Both the position numbers and the translations under genes were made by a program. From Oceaniglobus roseus (GTDB lineage Bacteria > Pseudomonadota > Alphaproteobacteria > Rhodobacterales > Rhodobacteraceae): a DNA stretch of 64,000 nt. The stretch lies in assembly GCF_002869745.1 (NCBI RefSeq), contig NZ_PNOS01000005.1, positions 1 to 64,000 of the forward strand. Reading direction: 5' to 3'. The notes under the pieces were generated by a model that saw only the letters and a program-made list of their open reading frames with translations, made no database searches and had not been told where the DNA came from. Below are positions 18,452 to 33,478 of the stretch, in pieces (the stretch's first letter is position 1; every line of letters begins with the position of its first letter).

Positions 18452-19051
18452 ATGGCAAAAGCAAACAAGGCACAAATGATCGTGAAACCCGACGCCGACA
18501 GCCTCGCCAAGAGCGCCCGTGCCGCCTCGAAGGGCGGATTGCCGCCGGTGCACCTCTGGGATCCGCCCTTCTGCGGCGACCTCGACATCCGGATCGCCCG
18601 CGACGGCACCTGGTTCTACCTCGGCACCCCGATCGGCCGCAAACCCCTGGTGAAGCTCTTCTCCTCGATCCTGAAGAAGGAGGGCGACAGCTTCTTCCTC
18701 GTCACCCCGGTCGAGAAGGTCGGCATCACCGTGGACGACGCCCCTTTCGTCGCCGTGGACTTCACGGCCGAAGGCGAGGGCGCGGCGCAGTCCGTCACCT
18801 TCACCACACAGGTCGGCGACAGGGTGACGGCGGGTCCCGAGCATCCGATTCGCGTTCTGCGCGACCCCGGGACCGGCGAACCCTCGCCCTACGTCATGGT
18901 GCGCGGCGGCATGGAGGCGCTGATCGACCGCAAGAGCTTCTACCGCCTGGTCGATATCGGCGAGGCCGCCCCGCACGAGGGCAAGGACTGGTTCGGCGTC
19001 TGGTCCGAGGGCCGCTTCTTCCCGATCATCCCGGTGGACCAGCTTAGCTGA
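18452..19051 (+). CDS. DUF1285 domain protein
   Basis: 199 residues matching DUF1285, an alphaproteobacterial family of unknown function: PPVHLWDPPFCGDLDIRIA near residue 31 and GTWFYLGTPIGRKPLVKLF after it. No signal peptide or membrane helix. Divergent from moxR across a 59-base gap. A second in-frame ATG at 18476 (MIVKPDAD) is also plausible and has an AAGG upstream. Confidence 0.85.
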   Translation: MAKANKAQMIVKPDADSLAKSARAASKGGLPPVHLWDPPFCGDLDIRIARDGTWFYLGTPIGRKPLVKLFSSILKKEGDSFFLVTPVEKVGITVDDAPFVAVDFTAEGEGAAQSVTFTTQVGDRVTAGPEHPIRVLRDPGTGEPSPYVMVRGGMEALIDRKSFYRLVDIGEAAPHEGKDWFGVWSEGRFFPIIPVDQLS

Positions 19052-19080
19052 CCCGCCGATCGCTGCTTTCCGGATCTCCC

Positions 19081-19097
19081 CGCCGGAGGCTCCGGCG
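19081..19097. terminator. inverted repeat after DUF1285
   Basis: CGCCGGAG-G-CTCCGGCG is a perfect 8-base stem 30 bases beyond the DUF1285 stop. No T-run follows, so it is a weak terminator candidate, or part of the intergenic repeat family that carries the same CGCCGGAGGC sequence. Confidence 0.4.
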
Positions 19098-19190
19098 TCC
19101 CGGTCCGCGGCGGGGGCTGGAGCGTCTCGCGATGAGTTGCGGCCTGCGCCGGCGGCGAGGGCGGGAGCGAGGGGCGCTGCCCCTCGCGCT

Positions 19191-19217
19191 CCCCGGGATA
19201 TTTGGAAAGCAAAGATG
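19191..19217 (-). repeat. dispersed intergenic motif, copy D
   Basis: Read on the minus strand this is CATCTTTGCTTTCCAAATA followed by TCCCGGGG. It shares the CTTTGC...AAATA..CCC layout of the copies at 5901, 36392 and 62681. It lies between the convergent DUF1285 and atpC genes. Confidence 0.5.
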
Positions 19218-19231
19218 CACGGGAGACGAAA

Positions 19232-19255
19232 AAGGCCCCGGACTGCCGGGGCCTT
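19232..19255 (-). terminator. rho-independent terminator of the atp operon
   Basis: AAGGCCCCGG-ACTG-CCGGGGCCTT forms a perfect 10-base stem. On the minus strand it is followed by TTTTTCG, the classical layout, 26 bases past the atpC stop. Confidence 0.88.
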
Positions 19256-19280
19256 CGGAGTGATCGGTCGATGGGTGCGG

Positions 19281-19715
19281 TCAGAGGTTCGGCACCTTGG
19301 GGTCGAGCCCGATGTGTGTGCCCGCCGCGACCATGTCGTTCAGCAGCTTGGCCGCATCGTCCACGGGGCCGGGTTCGTTGTGGAACTCGCGGGCCTTGGC
19401 ATGGGCCTCGGCCGCCTCCTTCACCCAGTCGTCGATGTGCGCCTGGGTGACGTCGCCGCGGGCGAGCGCGCGCTCGGCCAGGACGGTCACGCCTTCGGCG
19501 CCGATCTCGGCGAAGCCGCCGGTCACCATGTACTCGGTCGTTCCCTCCGGCCCGGTCGCCTTCAGGATGCCAGGGCGCAGGGTGGTGATGGTCGGCGCGT
19601 GCTGGGGCATCGCGGTCATGTCGCCCTCGGCGCCCGGGATCTGCACCTCGGTCACGTCGAGCGAGGCGAGCCGCCGCTCGGGGCTGACCAGGTCGAATTT
19701 CATCGTCTCTGCCAT
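19281..19715 (-). CDS. atpC: F1F0 ATP synthase epsilon subunit
   Basis: 144 residues; the epsilon subunit couples the central stalk to the c-ring and can inhibit ATP hydrolysis. Conserved beta-sandwich features include [11 protein letters not shown] at the start, [18 protein letters not shown] and TVLAERA. The C-terminal helices are longer than in E. coli epsilon and end in a family-divergent tail. Last gene of atpHAGDC, followed by a strong terminator. Confidence 0.96.
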   Translation of the reverse strand: MAETMKFDLVSPERRLASLDVTEVQIPGAEGDMTAMPQHAPTITTLRPGILKATGPEGTTEYMVTGGFAEIGAEGVTVLAERALARGDVTQAHIDDWVKEAAEAHAKAREFHNEPGPVDDAAKLLNDMVAAGTHIGLDPKVPNL

Positions 19716-19768
19716 GATGGCTCCTTGCAGTCGGGACCGGCCCCGCGCGGTGCGGGGCCGTCAGGCGA

Positions 19769-22079
<2,311 letters not shown>

Positions 22080-22110
22080 TCAGCTGTCCTTTTTGGGCCT
22101 GTTCGGGTCT

Positions 22111-23649
<1,539 letters not shown>

Positions 23650-24210
23650 TTATCCGACCTCTTTCATTCTGTTCTGGAGTGCGTTCAGCTTCGCGCGGAT
23701 CGAGGTGTCGATCATCTTGGAGCCGACCTTGACGATGAGTCCGCCGATGAGCCTGTCATCCACGGACATGTTGATCTTGACGTCCTTGCCCACCGACTTC
23801 TTCAGCGTCTCGGCCAGGGCGGCCTTCTGCTCGTCCGACAGCGCCTGCGCGGCGGTGACGTCGGCGGTGATCTCGCCCTTCGCGTCGGCGATCATGTCGC
23901 GCAGGATGGCGAGCATCGCGGGGACGACGAAGAGGCGGCGCTTGGAGGCCATGAGGCGCAGCGTGTTCGCGAAGATCCGGCCGAGCCCCATCTTGTCGGC
24001 GATGGCGCCGATGGCGTTCTGCTGCTCGTCCCGGCTGTAGATCGGCGAGTGGATCAGCGCCCGGAAGTCTTCGCTTTCCCTCAGCGCGGCGTCGAGCGCG
24101 TCTGCGTCCTGCTGCAGCTTGTCGAGCCCGCCTTCATCCTGGGCCAGCGAGAAGATGGCCGACGCATAGCGTTCGGCAATACCTGAGGAGATCGAAGCCG
24201 GTTCTGACAC
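23650..24210 (-). CDS. atpH: F1F0 ATP synthase delta subunit
   Basis: 186 residues; part of the peripheral stalk. The core [18 protein letters not shown] at the N-terminus and the C-terminal [21 protein letters not shown] match the OSCP/delta family. A GTG start at 24210 gives the normal length and has GGGTGG upstream; the longer ATG frame (24270) adds residues with no family similarity. It heads the atpHAGDC operon; the F0 genes are not in the window, as is usual in this group. Confidence 0.94.
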   Translation of the reverse strand: MSEPASISSGIAERYASAIFSLAQDEGGLDKLQQDADALDAALRESEDFRALIHSPIYSRDEQQNAIGAIADKMGLGRIFANTLRLMASKRRLFVVPAMLAILRDMIADAKGEITADVTAAQALSDEQKAALAETLKKSVGKDVKINMSVDDRLIGGLIVKVGSKMIDTSIRAKLNALQNRMKEVG

Positions 24211-24613
24211 ATCCACCCTTTCGATGCCGTTTCGCCCGATGTGGTCCCGCGCGAGGGACCGTCTGGGCAATTCAAAAGACGCGCCCTCACGGACACGTCA
24301 TAAAAGTCGGCGATGATGTAGCAGAGGGTTTCCGGCCCCGCAACCTGTTAAGACGCTGGAAATCGGCCCTCCCGGTCGGGGCGCGGGGGTCCGCCGGGGC
24401 CGGTGCGCGGGGGGGCTTCCGCGGTTTCCGGCACCGCTGCCCGGGCCGGTCCCGGCCGGTCCCGGAACGGGCCATCCTGCCAGCATCCTTGGGAAAAGAA
24501 TGTTGCGCGGCGGACTGCGGCGCGGCTTTTCCGCCCGGCGTTCGGGGGGCGCGACGGGGCGGCCGGCGCGATTTGTCGCAAGCGGTGCGGCGAGCAGGAA
24601 CGACCTGCGCGCG
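24211..24613. other. gene-free stretch upstream of atpH
   Basis: 403 bases between the atp operon and the methyltransferase stop. It holds the candidate atp promoter (24315-24343), a small GGTCCCGGCC tandem-like repeat near 24455, and otherwise GC-rich DNA with only shadow frames. Confidence 0.5.
24315..24343 (-). promoter_or_regulatory. candidate sigma-70 promoter of the atp operon
   Basis: Minus strand: TTGCGG (24343-24338), 17-base spacer, TACATC (24320-24315). The following AT-rich ACTTTTATGACG is likely the transcript start region, with a leader of about 100 bases before atpH. Confidence 0.45.
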
Positions 24614-25360
24614 TCAGGCCGGTTTCGGTTCCGGCGCGGCGATGCCGTCGAGCATCCGCAGCGGACGGCGCAGGGATTCGCGCAGGCCGGTGCCCGCCGG
24701 GCGCGGCACCTGCTTGGACACCTCGACGATCAGCACGCCCCCGGCATAGCGGCCCGAAACGCTCTGCCCCACCCGCTCCATCAGCGGCCCGGCCTTCAGC
24801 CAGAACCGCTTCTCCGAGGGCGGCTGGAACAGCGCGGCGAGGTGGCGCTCGGGGATCAGGCCGTGGCCCTTCAGCTGGGATTCGAGCTGGCTGAGGCTGT
24901 AGGGGCGGCCGAAGCCGAAGGGCGTCTGGTCGCGCCGCGCCCACATGCCCGCGCGGTTCGGCACGATGAACATGCCCCGCCCGCCGGGCCGCAGCACCCG
25001 CCAGCACTCCTCCAGCACCGAGGCGGGATCCTCGCTGGTCTCGAGCCCGTGCATCACCACCAGCCGGTCGATGGAGCCGGCATCGAGCGGCCAGAGCGTC
25101 TCTTCGCAGAGCACCGAGATGTTCGGCTGCCCGGCGGGCCAGTGCATCACCCCCTGGGGGCCGGGCATCAGGCCGATCACCCGGCGCGACTCGTCCAGGT
25201 AGGGGCGCAGCAGCGGCACCGCGAAGCCGAACCCGGCCATGCTGATCCCCGGCGCGGGCGGCCACATCGCCACCAGCTGCCCCCGGATCGCCTTCTGCGC
25301 CGCACGCCCGAGCGGGGTGCGGTAATAGAAGGTGCGAAGATCGAGGACGTCCAGATGCAT
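24614..25360 (-). CDS. class I SAM-dependent methyltransferase
   Basis: 248 residues. [15 protein letters not shown] and [20 protein letters not shown] are methyltransferase-type 11 signatures (post-I/II region and motif III). The N-terminal [19 protein letters not shown] fits a small alphaproteobacterial family that lies beside gloB, as here. The first glycine-rich SAM motif is weak. The ATG at 25360 was chosen because the family sequence begins there. Substrate unknown. Divergent from gloB. Confidence 0.82.
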   Translation of the reverse strand: MHLDVLDLRTFYYRTPLGRAAQKAIRGQLVAMWPPAPGISMAGFGFAVPLLRPYLDESRRVIGLMPGPQGVMHWPAGQPNISVLCEETLWPLDAGSIDRLVVMHGLETSEDPASVLEECWRVLRPGGRGMFIVPNRAGMWARRDQTPFGFGRPYSLSQLESQLKGHGLIPERHLAALFQPPSEKRFWLKAGPLMERVGQSVSGRYAGGVLIVEVSKQVPRPAGTGLRESLRRPLRMLDGIAAPEPKPA

Positions 25361-25424
25361 TGCTGCCGCCTGCGATTGCTGAAAGACTGAAATCGAAAAC
25401 CGGAACAGCCGAGGTACGAAGACC

Positions 25425-26192
25425 ATGACCCTGGAACTTGTCACCGTCCCCTGCCTCTCGGACAATTATGCCTTCCTGCTGCACGAGGGCAACAGCGGGG
25501 CCACCGCCCTGATCGACGTCCCGGAGGCCGCGCCGATCGCCGCCGCGCTGGAAGAACGAAGCTGGACCCTGAGCGAGGTCTGGATCACCCACCATCACGC
25601 CGACCACGTCCAGGGGCTGCCGGATCTCGCCGCCGCGAAGGGCGCGAAGGTGACGGGGGCCGAGGCCGACGCGCACCGCCTGCCCGACCTCGACCGACGC
25701 GTGAAGGACGGCGACACCTTCGACTTCGCGGGGCACGAGGTGCGGGTGATGGACGTCTCGGGCCACACGAAGGGCCACATCGCGCTGTACGTCCCCGACG
25801 CGAAGGCCGTGTTCACCGCCGACAGCCTGATGGCCCTTGGCTGCGGCCGGCTGTTCGAGGGCACGGCCGAGATGATGTGGGCCTCGCTGTCCAAGCTCGC
25901 CGCGCTGCCTGCCGACACCACCGTCTGCTCGGGCCACGAATACACCGCCGCCAACGCCCGCTTCGCCCTGACCGTCGAGCCCGGCAACGCCGCCCTGCAA
26001 CGGCGCGCGCAGGAGATCGAGGCGGCGCGGAGCGAAGGGCGGCCCACCGTCCCCTCGTCGCTGGCCGAGGAACTGGCGACCAACCCGTTCCTCAGGGCGG
26101 GATTGTCAGAGGTGAAATCGGGATTAGATATGTCGGGCAGCAGCGACGCGGAGGTCTTCGCCGAAATCCGTCGCCGCAAGGACAACTTCTGA
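25425..26192 (+). CDS. gloB: hydroxyacylglutathione hydrolase (glyoxalase II)
   Basis: 255 residues; hydrolyses S-lactoylglutathione to lactate and glutathione, the second step of methylglyoxal detoxification. The metallo-beta-lactamase motif is [10 protein letters not shown] (about residue 56). Further metal-binding His/Asp residues occur in [15 protein letters not shown] and CSGHEYT, and the C-terminal HAGH domain ends in NPFLRAG. Full length. Confidence 0.95.
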   Translation: MTLELVTVPCLSDNYAFLLHEGNSGATALIDVPEAAPIAAALEERSWTLSEVWITHHHADHVQGLPDLAAAKGAKVTGAEADAHRLPDLDRRVKDGDTFDFAGHEVRVMDVSGHTKGHIALYVPDAKAVFTADSLMALGCGRLFEGTAEMMWASLSKLAALPADTTVCSGHEYTAANARFALTVEPGNAALQRRAQEIEAARSEGRPTVPSSLAEELATNPFLRAGLSEVKSGLDMSGSSDAEVFAEIRRRKDNF

Positions 26193-26270
26193 GACTGCGT
26201 GTTTTTGTGACGTCCCTGCCCGCTCTGCGCCGCTGGCCTTCAAAATGTGACCGCCAGACCAAAGAAAAGT

Positions 26271-26334
26271 CTTGAAGCGTCGTTACAAAAAACCAAGCTT
26301 TAAGATTGAAAGGCCACGGTTGTGAAAGGTCACA
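26271..26334 (+). promoter_or_regulatory. AT-rich clpA upstream region with CTTGAA and a TGTGA palindrome
   Basis: CTTGAAG at 26271-26277 resembles a heat-shock (sigma-32) -35 element, with ACCAAGCT 14 bases on as a poor -10. A separate palindrome TGTGA-AAGG-TCACA lies at 26321-26334, close to CRP/FNR-type half-sites but with a 4-base spacer. ClpA is often heat-induced, so the first reading is attractive but not proven. Confidence 0.35.
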
Positions 26335-26367
26335 CCCTTTCCGGCCCAGACAAGAGGAGCACTCAAC

Positions 26368-28686
<2,319 letters not shown>

Positions 28687-28688
28687 AC

Positions 28689-29672
28689 ATGCGCTTCGCC
28701 AAGGCCCCGGCTGCGGCTTTCGTGCTGACATGGTCCCTCGCCTCCCTCGCGGAGGCGAGGGATCCGCTTCTGAACGTTCCCGTCGACTGCAAGCTCGGGG
28801 ATACCTGCCACATCCAGCAATATACCGACAGCGATCCCGGCCCCGGCGCCGCCGATTACACCTGCGGGCCGCTCAGCTATGACGGGCACAAGGGCACGGA
28901 TTTCGCCCTGCCTTCCCTTGCCGCGGCCGCGCGCGGGGTCGATGTCTATCCTGCCGCGCCCGGCACCGTCACCGGCGTGCGCGACGGGATGGAGGACGTG
29001 CTGCAGGGCCGCCCAGACTCCCCCGATGTCAGCGACCGCGAATGCGGCAACGGCGTGGTGCTGAGCCACGGCGACGGCTGGGAGACGCAGTATTGCCACA
29101 TGAAGCGCGGCTCGGTGAAGGTGCGGCGCGGACAGCGCGTGACCGAGACCACCGTGCTGGGCCAGGTCGGCTACAGCGGCATGGCCGAATTCCCCCACCT
29201 TCACCTGTCGGTCCGCCAGGACGGCCAGGTGGTGGATCCGTTCAATCCCACCGGCGCCACCGCCTGCGACAGCCCGCCCGAGAGGACGCTGTGGCAGGAT
29301 CCGCCCGCCTACCACCCCGGCGGGCTGATCTCGGCGGGGTTCGGCGACGCGCCGCCCGACTATGACGCCGTGCGCGCGGGCACCTACGACGTGGCGCGTG
29401 TGCCGCCTTCGGCCCCGGCGCTGGTTCTCTGGGGTTTCGCCTATGGCGGCCGGGAGGGTGACGTGGTCCACCTGTCCTTCGGCGGCCCGGACGGCGCGGT
29501 GATCGACACCACCGCGACGCTGGAGAAGGACCAGGCGCAGTTCTACCGCGCCGCGGGCAAGCGGACACCGCCGGGCGGATGGCCCGCGGGTCTCTACCGC
29601 GGCGAGGTGACGATGCTGCGCGACGGGAAAGAGATCGACCGCCGCGCGGTCGAGGTGACAGTGGCGCGTTGA
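28689..29672 (+). CDS. M23 family metallopeptidase, secreted
   Basis: 327 residues with a signal peptide (about 1-24, ending AEAR). Peptidase M23 features are HKGTDFA near residue 67 (first metal His/Asp) and HLHLSVRQDG near residue 176, with YCHMKRG between. It starts 3 bases after the clpA stop, so translation may be coupled. Probable peptidoglycan endopeptidase or related hydrolase in the periplasm. A C-terminal beta-rich extension is of unknown function. Confidence 0.85.
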   Translation: MRFAKAPAAAFVLTWSLASLAEARDPLLNVPVDCKLGDTCHIQQYTDSDPGPGAADYTCGPLSYDGHKGTDFALPSLAAAARGVDVYPAAPGTVTGVRDGMEDVLQGRPDSPDVSDRECGNGVVLSHGDGWETQYCHMKRGSVKVRRGQRVTETTVLGQVGYSGMAEFPHLHLSVRQDGQVVDPFNPTGATACDSPPERTLWQDPPAYHPGGLISAGFGDAPPDYDAVRAGTYDVARVPPSAPALVLWGFAYGGREGDVVHLSFGGPDGAVIDTTATLEKDQAQFYRAAGKRTPPGGWPAGLYRGEVTMLRDGKEIDRRAVEVTVAR

Positions 29673-29694
29673 GGGGCCCCCGGCCCCGCCGCCC

Positions 29695-32208
29695 CTAGCG
29701 CTCGGTCAGCTTCAGCTCGATCCGCCGGTTCTGCGCCCGCGCCTCGGGCGTGTCGGCGGGATTCACGGGATAGAACTCGCCGAAGCCCGTGGGCGCGAGG
29801 CGGTTGGGCGGGAAGCCCAGGTCTTCGGTCATGTAGCGCACCACCGACAGGGCCCGCGCCTGGCTCAGCTCCCAGTTGTCGGCGTACTTGGCGCCGGGAT
29901 TGAGCGGCACGTTGTCGGTGTGCCCGTCCACCCGGATCACCCAATCGATCCCCGGCGGGATGTCCTTCGCCACGTCGAACAGCAGCCGCGCCACCCGCCC
30001 GATCTGCGACCGTCCTTCCGGCGACAGGTCGGCCGAGGCGCTTTCGAAAAGCACCTCGGACGAGAAAACGAAGCGATCACCAACGATCCTCACACCCTCG
30101 CGGTTGCCCAGGAGATCGCGCAGCTTCCCGAAGAACTCGGACTGGTAGCGTTCCAGCCGCTGCCGTTCCGCCGCCTCCAGCTCGGCCCGGCGCTTCTGCT
30201 CGATGGCGGTGCGGGCCAGGGCCGCGTTCAGGTCCTGCCCCAGGGATTCGATCCGCACCTTCGACGCCGCGTCCTTCTCGGCCGCGAGGTCCAGCAGCGC
30301 CTGAAGCTGGTCGAGCTGCGCGCGCAGGTCGCCGACCTGCTGGTTCAGCGCGGCGACCTGCCGCTGGCTGGCCGCCGACTTCGCCTCCTCGGTCTCGAGC
30401 TGCCGGTTCGCCGCCGCCAGGAGCGCCGCGCGCCGTTCCGCCTCGCTCATCTGGTCGTCGACCTTGCGCTCGGCCGCCAGCTTTGCCGCCAGCGCCGCCT
30501 GCAGCTGCTCGCGCAGGGAGTCCCCGGCATCGGCGGCCCCGCGCAGGGCCGCGACTTCGGACTGCGCGGCTTCCAGCGCGGCGGCAAGGCGGTCGCGCTC
30601 GTTCGCCTCGCGGCCCGCGGCCTTGCGCAGGTCGGCCACCTCGGCCTGCGCCTTCGCCAGCCTGTTGCGCGCGCTTTGAAGGTCGCCCTCGTAGGCCAGC
30701 TTCGCCGCCTCGGCCGCCTTGAGCGCATCGGAGATCGCGGCCAGCTCGTCCGTCGCCGCATCGCGCTGCTGCAGCGCATCGCGCAGCAGGGCGTCGGCGT
30801 TGGCCGCCTTGTCCTCGGCCGTCTCCCGCGCGGAGAGCGCCGCGGACAGCGCCGCCTCGCTGTCCGCAAGGCGGTCCGTCGCCTGCCCCTTCTCGGCCAG
30901 GGCGGCGGTCAGGCGCGCGGTCAGATCCTCGGCCGTGCCGATGGCGTTCTCCAGCGCGGCGCGGGCGGCGGCAAGATCATCGGCGGACTGCTTCTGCGCC
31001 AGCAGGGCGGCGGCCAGGCGGGTGTTCAGCGCGGTGCGGTCGGCCTCCAGCGTCTCCAGCTCGGCCGCGCTCCGGTCGCTTTTCAGAAGGGCATCCGCCA
31101 GCTTGCGGTTCAGCGCGCTTGCATCCGCCTCGGACTGGTCGAGCGCGATCTGCAACGCGGCGATCTCTTCCTTCGACTTGTTCTGCGTCAGGAGGGCGAG
31201 CGCCAGCTTGCGGTTCAGGTCGGCCTTGTCCTGCTCCAGCGCGGCGATGCTTTCGGCGTTCTGGTCGCGCGACAGCAGGGCCGCAGTCAGCCGCGCGTCC
31301 AGGTCCTTTTCCGCGGACTGGGCCGCCGCCAGCAGGGTCAGTGTTTCCTCCGCCTTCCTGCGCTGCTCTTCCAGCGCAAGGGTCATCGCCGTCAGCTCGG
31401 AGTCCGCCGATGCCAGCTTCTCGCGCAGGGCCTTCGCCGCGGCGGTTTCGGCCAGTCGCGCCTCCTCCTCGGCCGAGAGCTTCTCCTCGGTCTCCGACAG
31501 CCGCGCCCTCAGGTCGGCCTGCGCCTTGTCCCCCGCGTCGAGCTTGGCGAGCGCGTCGGAGAGCGAGCCCTCGCGGTCTTCCACCGTCTTGCGCAGTTGG
31601 GCCGTCATCGCCTCCAGCGCCTCGCGGCGGGCGGCGGCAAGGCGGGCCTGTTCGGCCTGCGCGTCGATCTCGTCCCGCGCCTGGGCGAGGGCCAGCTGCA
31701 TCTGCTCCTGCTCGCTCATCAGGCGGGTGCGGGCATCCTCCAGCTCCTTCACCGAGGCAGTCAGCCGCACCCCCTCGTCCCGGGCCGCGTCGCGCTCGGC
31801 CATCAGGCTTGCCACCTGGTCCTCGAACGAGGCGATCTTCTGCTCCTGCTCGGCGGTGCGGGCGCTGAGGCTCGCGATCAGCCGGTCCTGCCGCGCCGCT
31901 TCCTCGGCCGCGGCGTCCACCTGGTCCGACAGTTCGGACGAGCGGGTCTTCTCGATCCCGAGCAGCCGGGTCAGCCCCGCCACCTCGTCCGAGAGGCTGG
32001 CGAGGGATTCGTCGCGCTGGCGCAGCTCGTCCTGCTGCTTCTCCAGTTCGCTCTCCTGTCCCGATATCTCCTCGCGCAGGACGAACTGCACGACCATGAA
32101 GATCGTGAGCACGAACATCATCACCAGGAGCAGCGCCGTCATCGCATCGACGAAGCCCGGCCAGATGCTGGCCGACATCCGTTGCGTCGCGCGACGGGAC
32201 AGCGCCAT
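29695..32208 (-). CDS. OmpA-domain (MotB/TolR-like) protein with giant coiled coil
   Basis: 837 residues. One transmembrane helix (about 21-43: ALLLVMMFVLTIFMVVQFV), about 640 residues of heptad-rich coiled coil (about 45-690), and a C-terminal OmpA/MotB peptidoglycan-binding domain (about 700-837) with DGHTDNVPLNPG, NWELSQARALSVVRYM and NRRIEL. Residues 306-368 and 369-431 are two tandem 63-residue repeats, each made of a 28- and a 35-residue unit. It lies 3 bases after the MotA/TolQ-like gene and probably forms a proton-channel complex with it, anchored to peptidoglycan. A single extended helix of this length would far exceed the periplasm width, so the coil probably folds back. Confidence 0.87.
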   Translation of the reverse strand: MALSRRATQRMSASIWPGFVDAMTALLLVMMFVLTIFMVVQFVLREEISGQESELEKQQDELRQRDESLASLSDEVAGLTRLLGIEKTRSSELSDQVDAAAEEAARQDRLIASLSARTAEQEQKIASFEDQVASLMAERDAARDEGVRLTASVKELEDARTRLMSEQEQMQLALAQARDEIDAQAEQARLAAARREALEAMTAQLRKTVEDREGSLSDALAKLDAGDKAQADLRARLSETEEKLSAEEEARLAETAAAKALREKLASADSELTAMTLALEEQRRKAEETLTLLAAAQSAEKDLDARLTAALLSRDQNAESIAALEQDKADLNRKLALALLTQNKSKEEIAALQIALDQSEADASALNRKLADALLKSDRSAAELETLEADRTALNTRLAAALLAQKQSADDLAAARAALENAIGTAEDLTARLTAALAEKGQATDRLADSEAALSAALSARETAEDKAANADALLRDALQQRDAATDELAAISDALKAAEAAKLAYEGDLQSARNRLAKAQAEVADLRKAAGREANERDRLAAALEAAQSEVAALRGAADAGDSLREQLQAALAAKLAAERKVDDQMSEAERRAALLAAANRQLETEEAKSAASQRQVAALNQQVGDLRAQLDQLQALLDLAAEKDAASKVRIESLGQDLNAALARTAIEQKRRAELEAAERQRLERYQSEFFGKLRDLLGNREGVRIVGDRFVFSSEVLFESASADLSPEGRSQIGRVARLLFDVAKDIPPGIDWVIRVDGHTDNVPLNPGAKYADNWELSQARALSVVRYMTEDLGFPPNRLAPTGFGEFYPVNPADTPEARAQNRRIELKLTER

Positions 32209-32211
32209 GGC

Positions 32212-33420
32212 CTAGCCCCGTCCGCTTCCGGCCTGGGCGGCATCGGCGCGGCCCTGCCCGCGCACGGCGCGCACCAGCGCCTTGATGTCCTGGCGCAGCT
32301 CGGCGGTGCTTTCCTGCCGCCCGGCCGCCACCTCTTCCAGCAGCCGCAGAAGCTGCACGTCGATCGAGCGCAGGCGCATCCGGCTTTCGGCGTCGATCCC
32401 GCTGCCGCCGCTTTCCGCTTGCGCCTCCAGCGCCTCGGCCAGCCGCTCCTGCCCGAGCGCGACGCGGTCGAGCGCGCCCTTGACGCTGCCGTCCTCCTGC
32501 ATCCGCCGCGTCATCGCCTCGATCGCGCTGGCAAGATCGCCCAGCCGCTCCTCGGTCAGGGTGCGGCCCACCTCGCTGTCGGTGAAGAGCTGGGTCAGCC
32601 GGTCCATCTGGCGGGTCATGTGCTCCATCAGGCCCGCGATCATCGCCGCGTCGCCCTGCCCCTCGCCGTCGCCGCCCGCGGCGATGCCGATCCTCGTGAT
32701 GCTCGACAGCCATTCCTCGAGCTCGCGGTAGAAGCGGTTCTGCCCGTGGCTCGCGAACAGCTCCAGGAGGCCGACGACCAGCGATCCGGCAAGGCCGAGG
32801 AGCGAGGACGAGAACGCCACGCCCATGCCGCCCAGCTGGGATTCCAGCCCGCTCATCAGCCGGGCAAAGACCTGCATCCCGTCCTCGCCGTTCTGCGGGG
32901 CAAGGCCGCGGATCGTCTCGACGATGGCCGGGACGGTGGTGGCGAGGCCGTAGAACGTGCCGAGGAGGCCGAGGAAGATCAGCAGGTTGACGATATAGCG
33001 CGTGATGTCCCGCGCCTCGTCGATCCGGGTCGCGACCGAGTCCTGGATCGAGCGCGAGGAGGAGGCCGAGATCTGCATCTCGCGCCCGCGCGAGCGCAGG
33101 AGCGCCGCCAGCGGCGCCAGCAGCCGCGGCGCCTTGACGAACTCGTGGCCCGGGTTCTCGGCCACGAAGCCCTCGATCCAGCCGACCGACTGGAACAGCT
33201 GCATCACCTGCCAGAAACAGGCGAGGATGCCGAGGATGAAGACCACGGCGATGAAGCCGTTCAGCCAGGGGTTCGCCAGGAACACCGGCGCCACGCTCGG
33301 GAAGGCCACGTAGGCGCCCATGGCGACAAGGACCAGGACCACCAGCATCATCACGAGCTGGCGCACCGGCTGGGTGAAATGGGCGTCCGAAGAAAGTTCC
33401 GGGCGGCCGATCATGGGCAT
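32212..33420 (-). CDS. MotA/TolQ/ExbB-type proton channel protein
   Basis: 402 residues with four hydrophobic segments (about 18-41, 55-75, 140-165, 195-220); the third, NLLIFLGLLGTFYGLATTV, is the conserved channel helix of the MotA/TolQ/ExbB family. A C-terminal tail of about 170 residues is soluble and charged. Two in-frame ATGs (33420 and 33414) are possible; the first was used. It is co-transcribed with the OmpA-domain gene 3 bases downstream. The pair is likely a proton-driven complex of unknown task, possibly cell-envelope related, and is not flanked by defence or motility genes. Confidence 0.87.
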   Translation of the reverse strand: MPMIGRPELSSDAHFTQPVRQLVMMLVVLVLVAMGAYVAFPSVAPVFLANPWLNGFIAVVFILGILACFWQVMQLFQSVGWIEGFVAENPGHEFVKAPRLLAPLAALLRSRGREMQISASSSRSIQDSVATRIDEARDITRYIVNLLIFLGLLGTFYGLATTVPAIVETIRGLAPQNGEDGMQVFARLMSGLESQLGGMGVAFSSSLLGLAGSLVVGLLELFASHGQNRFYRELEEWLSSITRIGIAAGGDGEGQGDAAMIAGLMEHMTRQMDRLTQLFTDSEVGRTLTEERLGDLASAIEAMTRRMQEDGSVKGALDRVALGQERLAEALEAQAESGGSGIDAESRMRLRSIDVQLLRLLEEVAAGRQESTAELRQDIKALVRAVRGQGRADAAQAGSGRG

Positions 33421-33478
33421 GTCCTGACGCTTGATTTCGCACCGCAGCATAGTGACATCGCCGCGGATATCCAAGCGG

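Noticed and set aside
29695-33420. Zorya-type anti-phage system (ZorAB)
   Set aside because: The MotA-like and OmpA-like pair fits superficially, but no ZorC, ZorD or ZorE gene is present and the long coil is in the OmpA-domain partner rather than the MotA-like protein. Neighbours are housekeeping genes.
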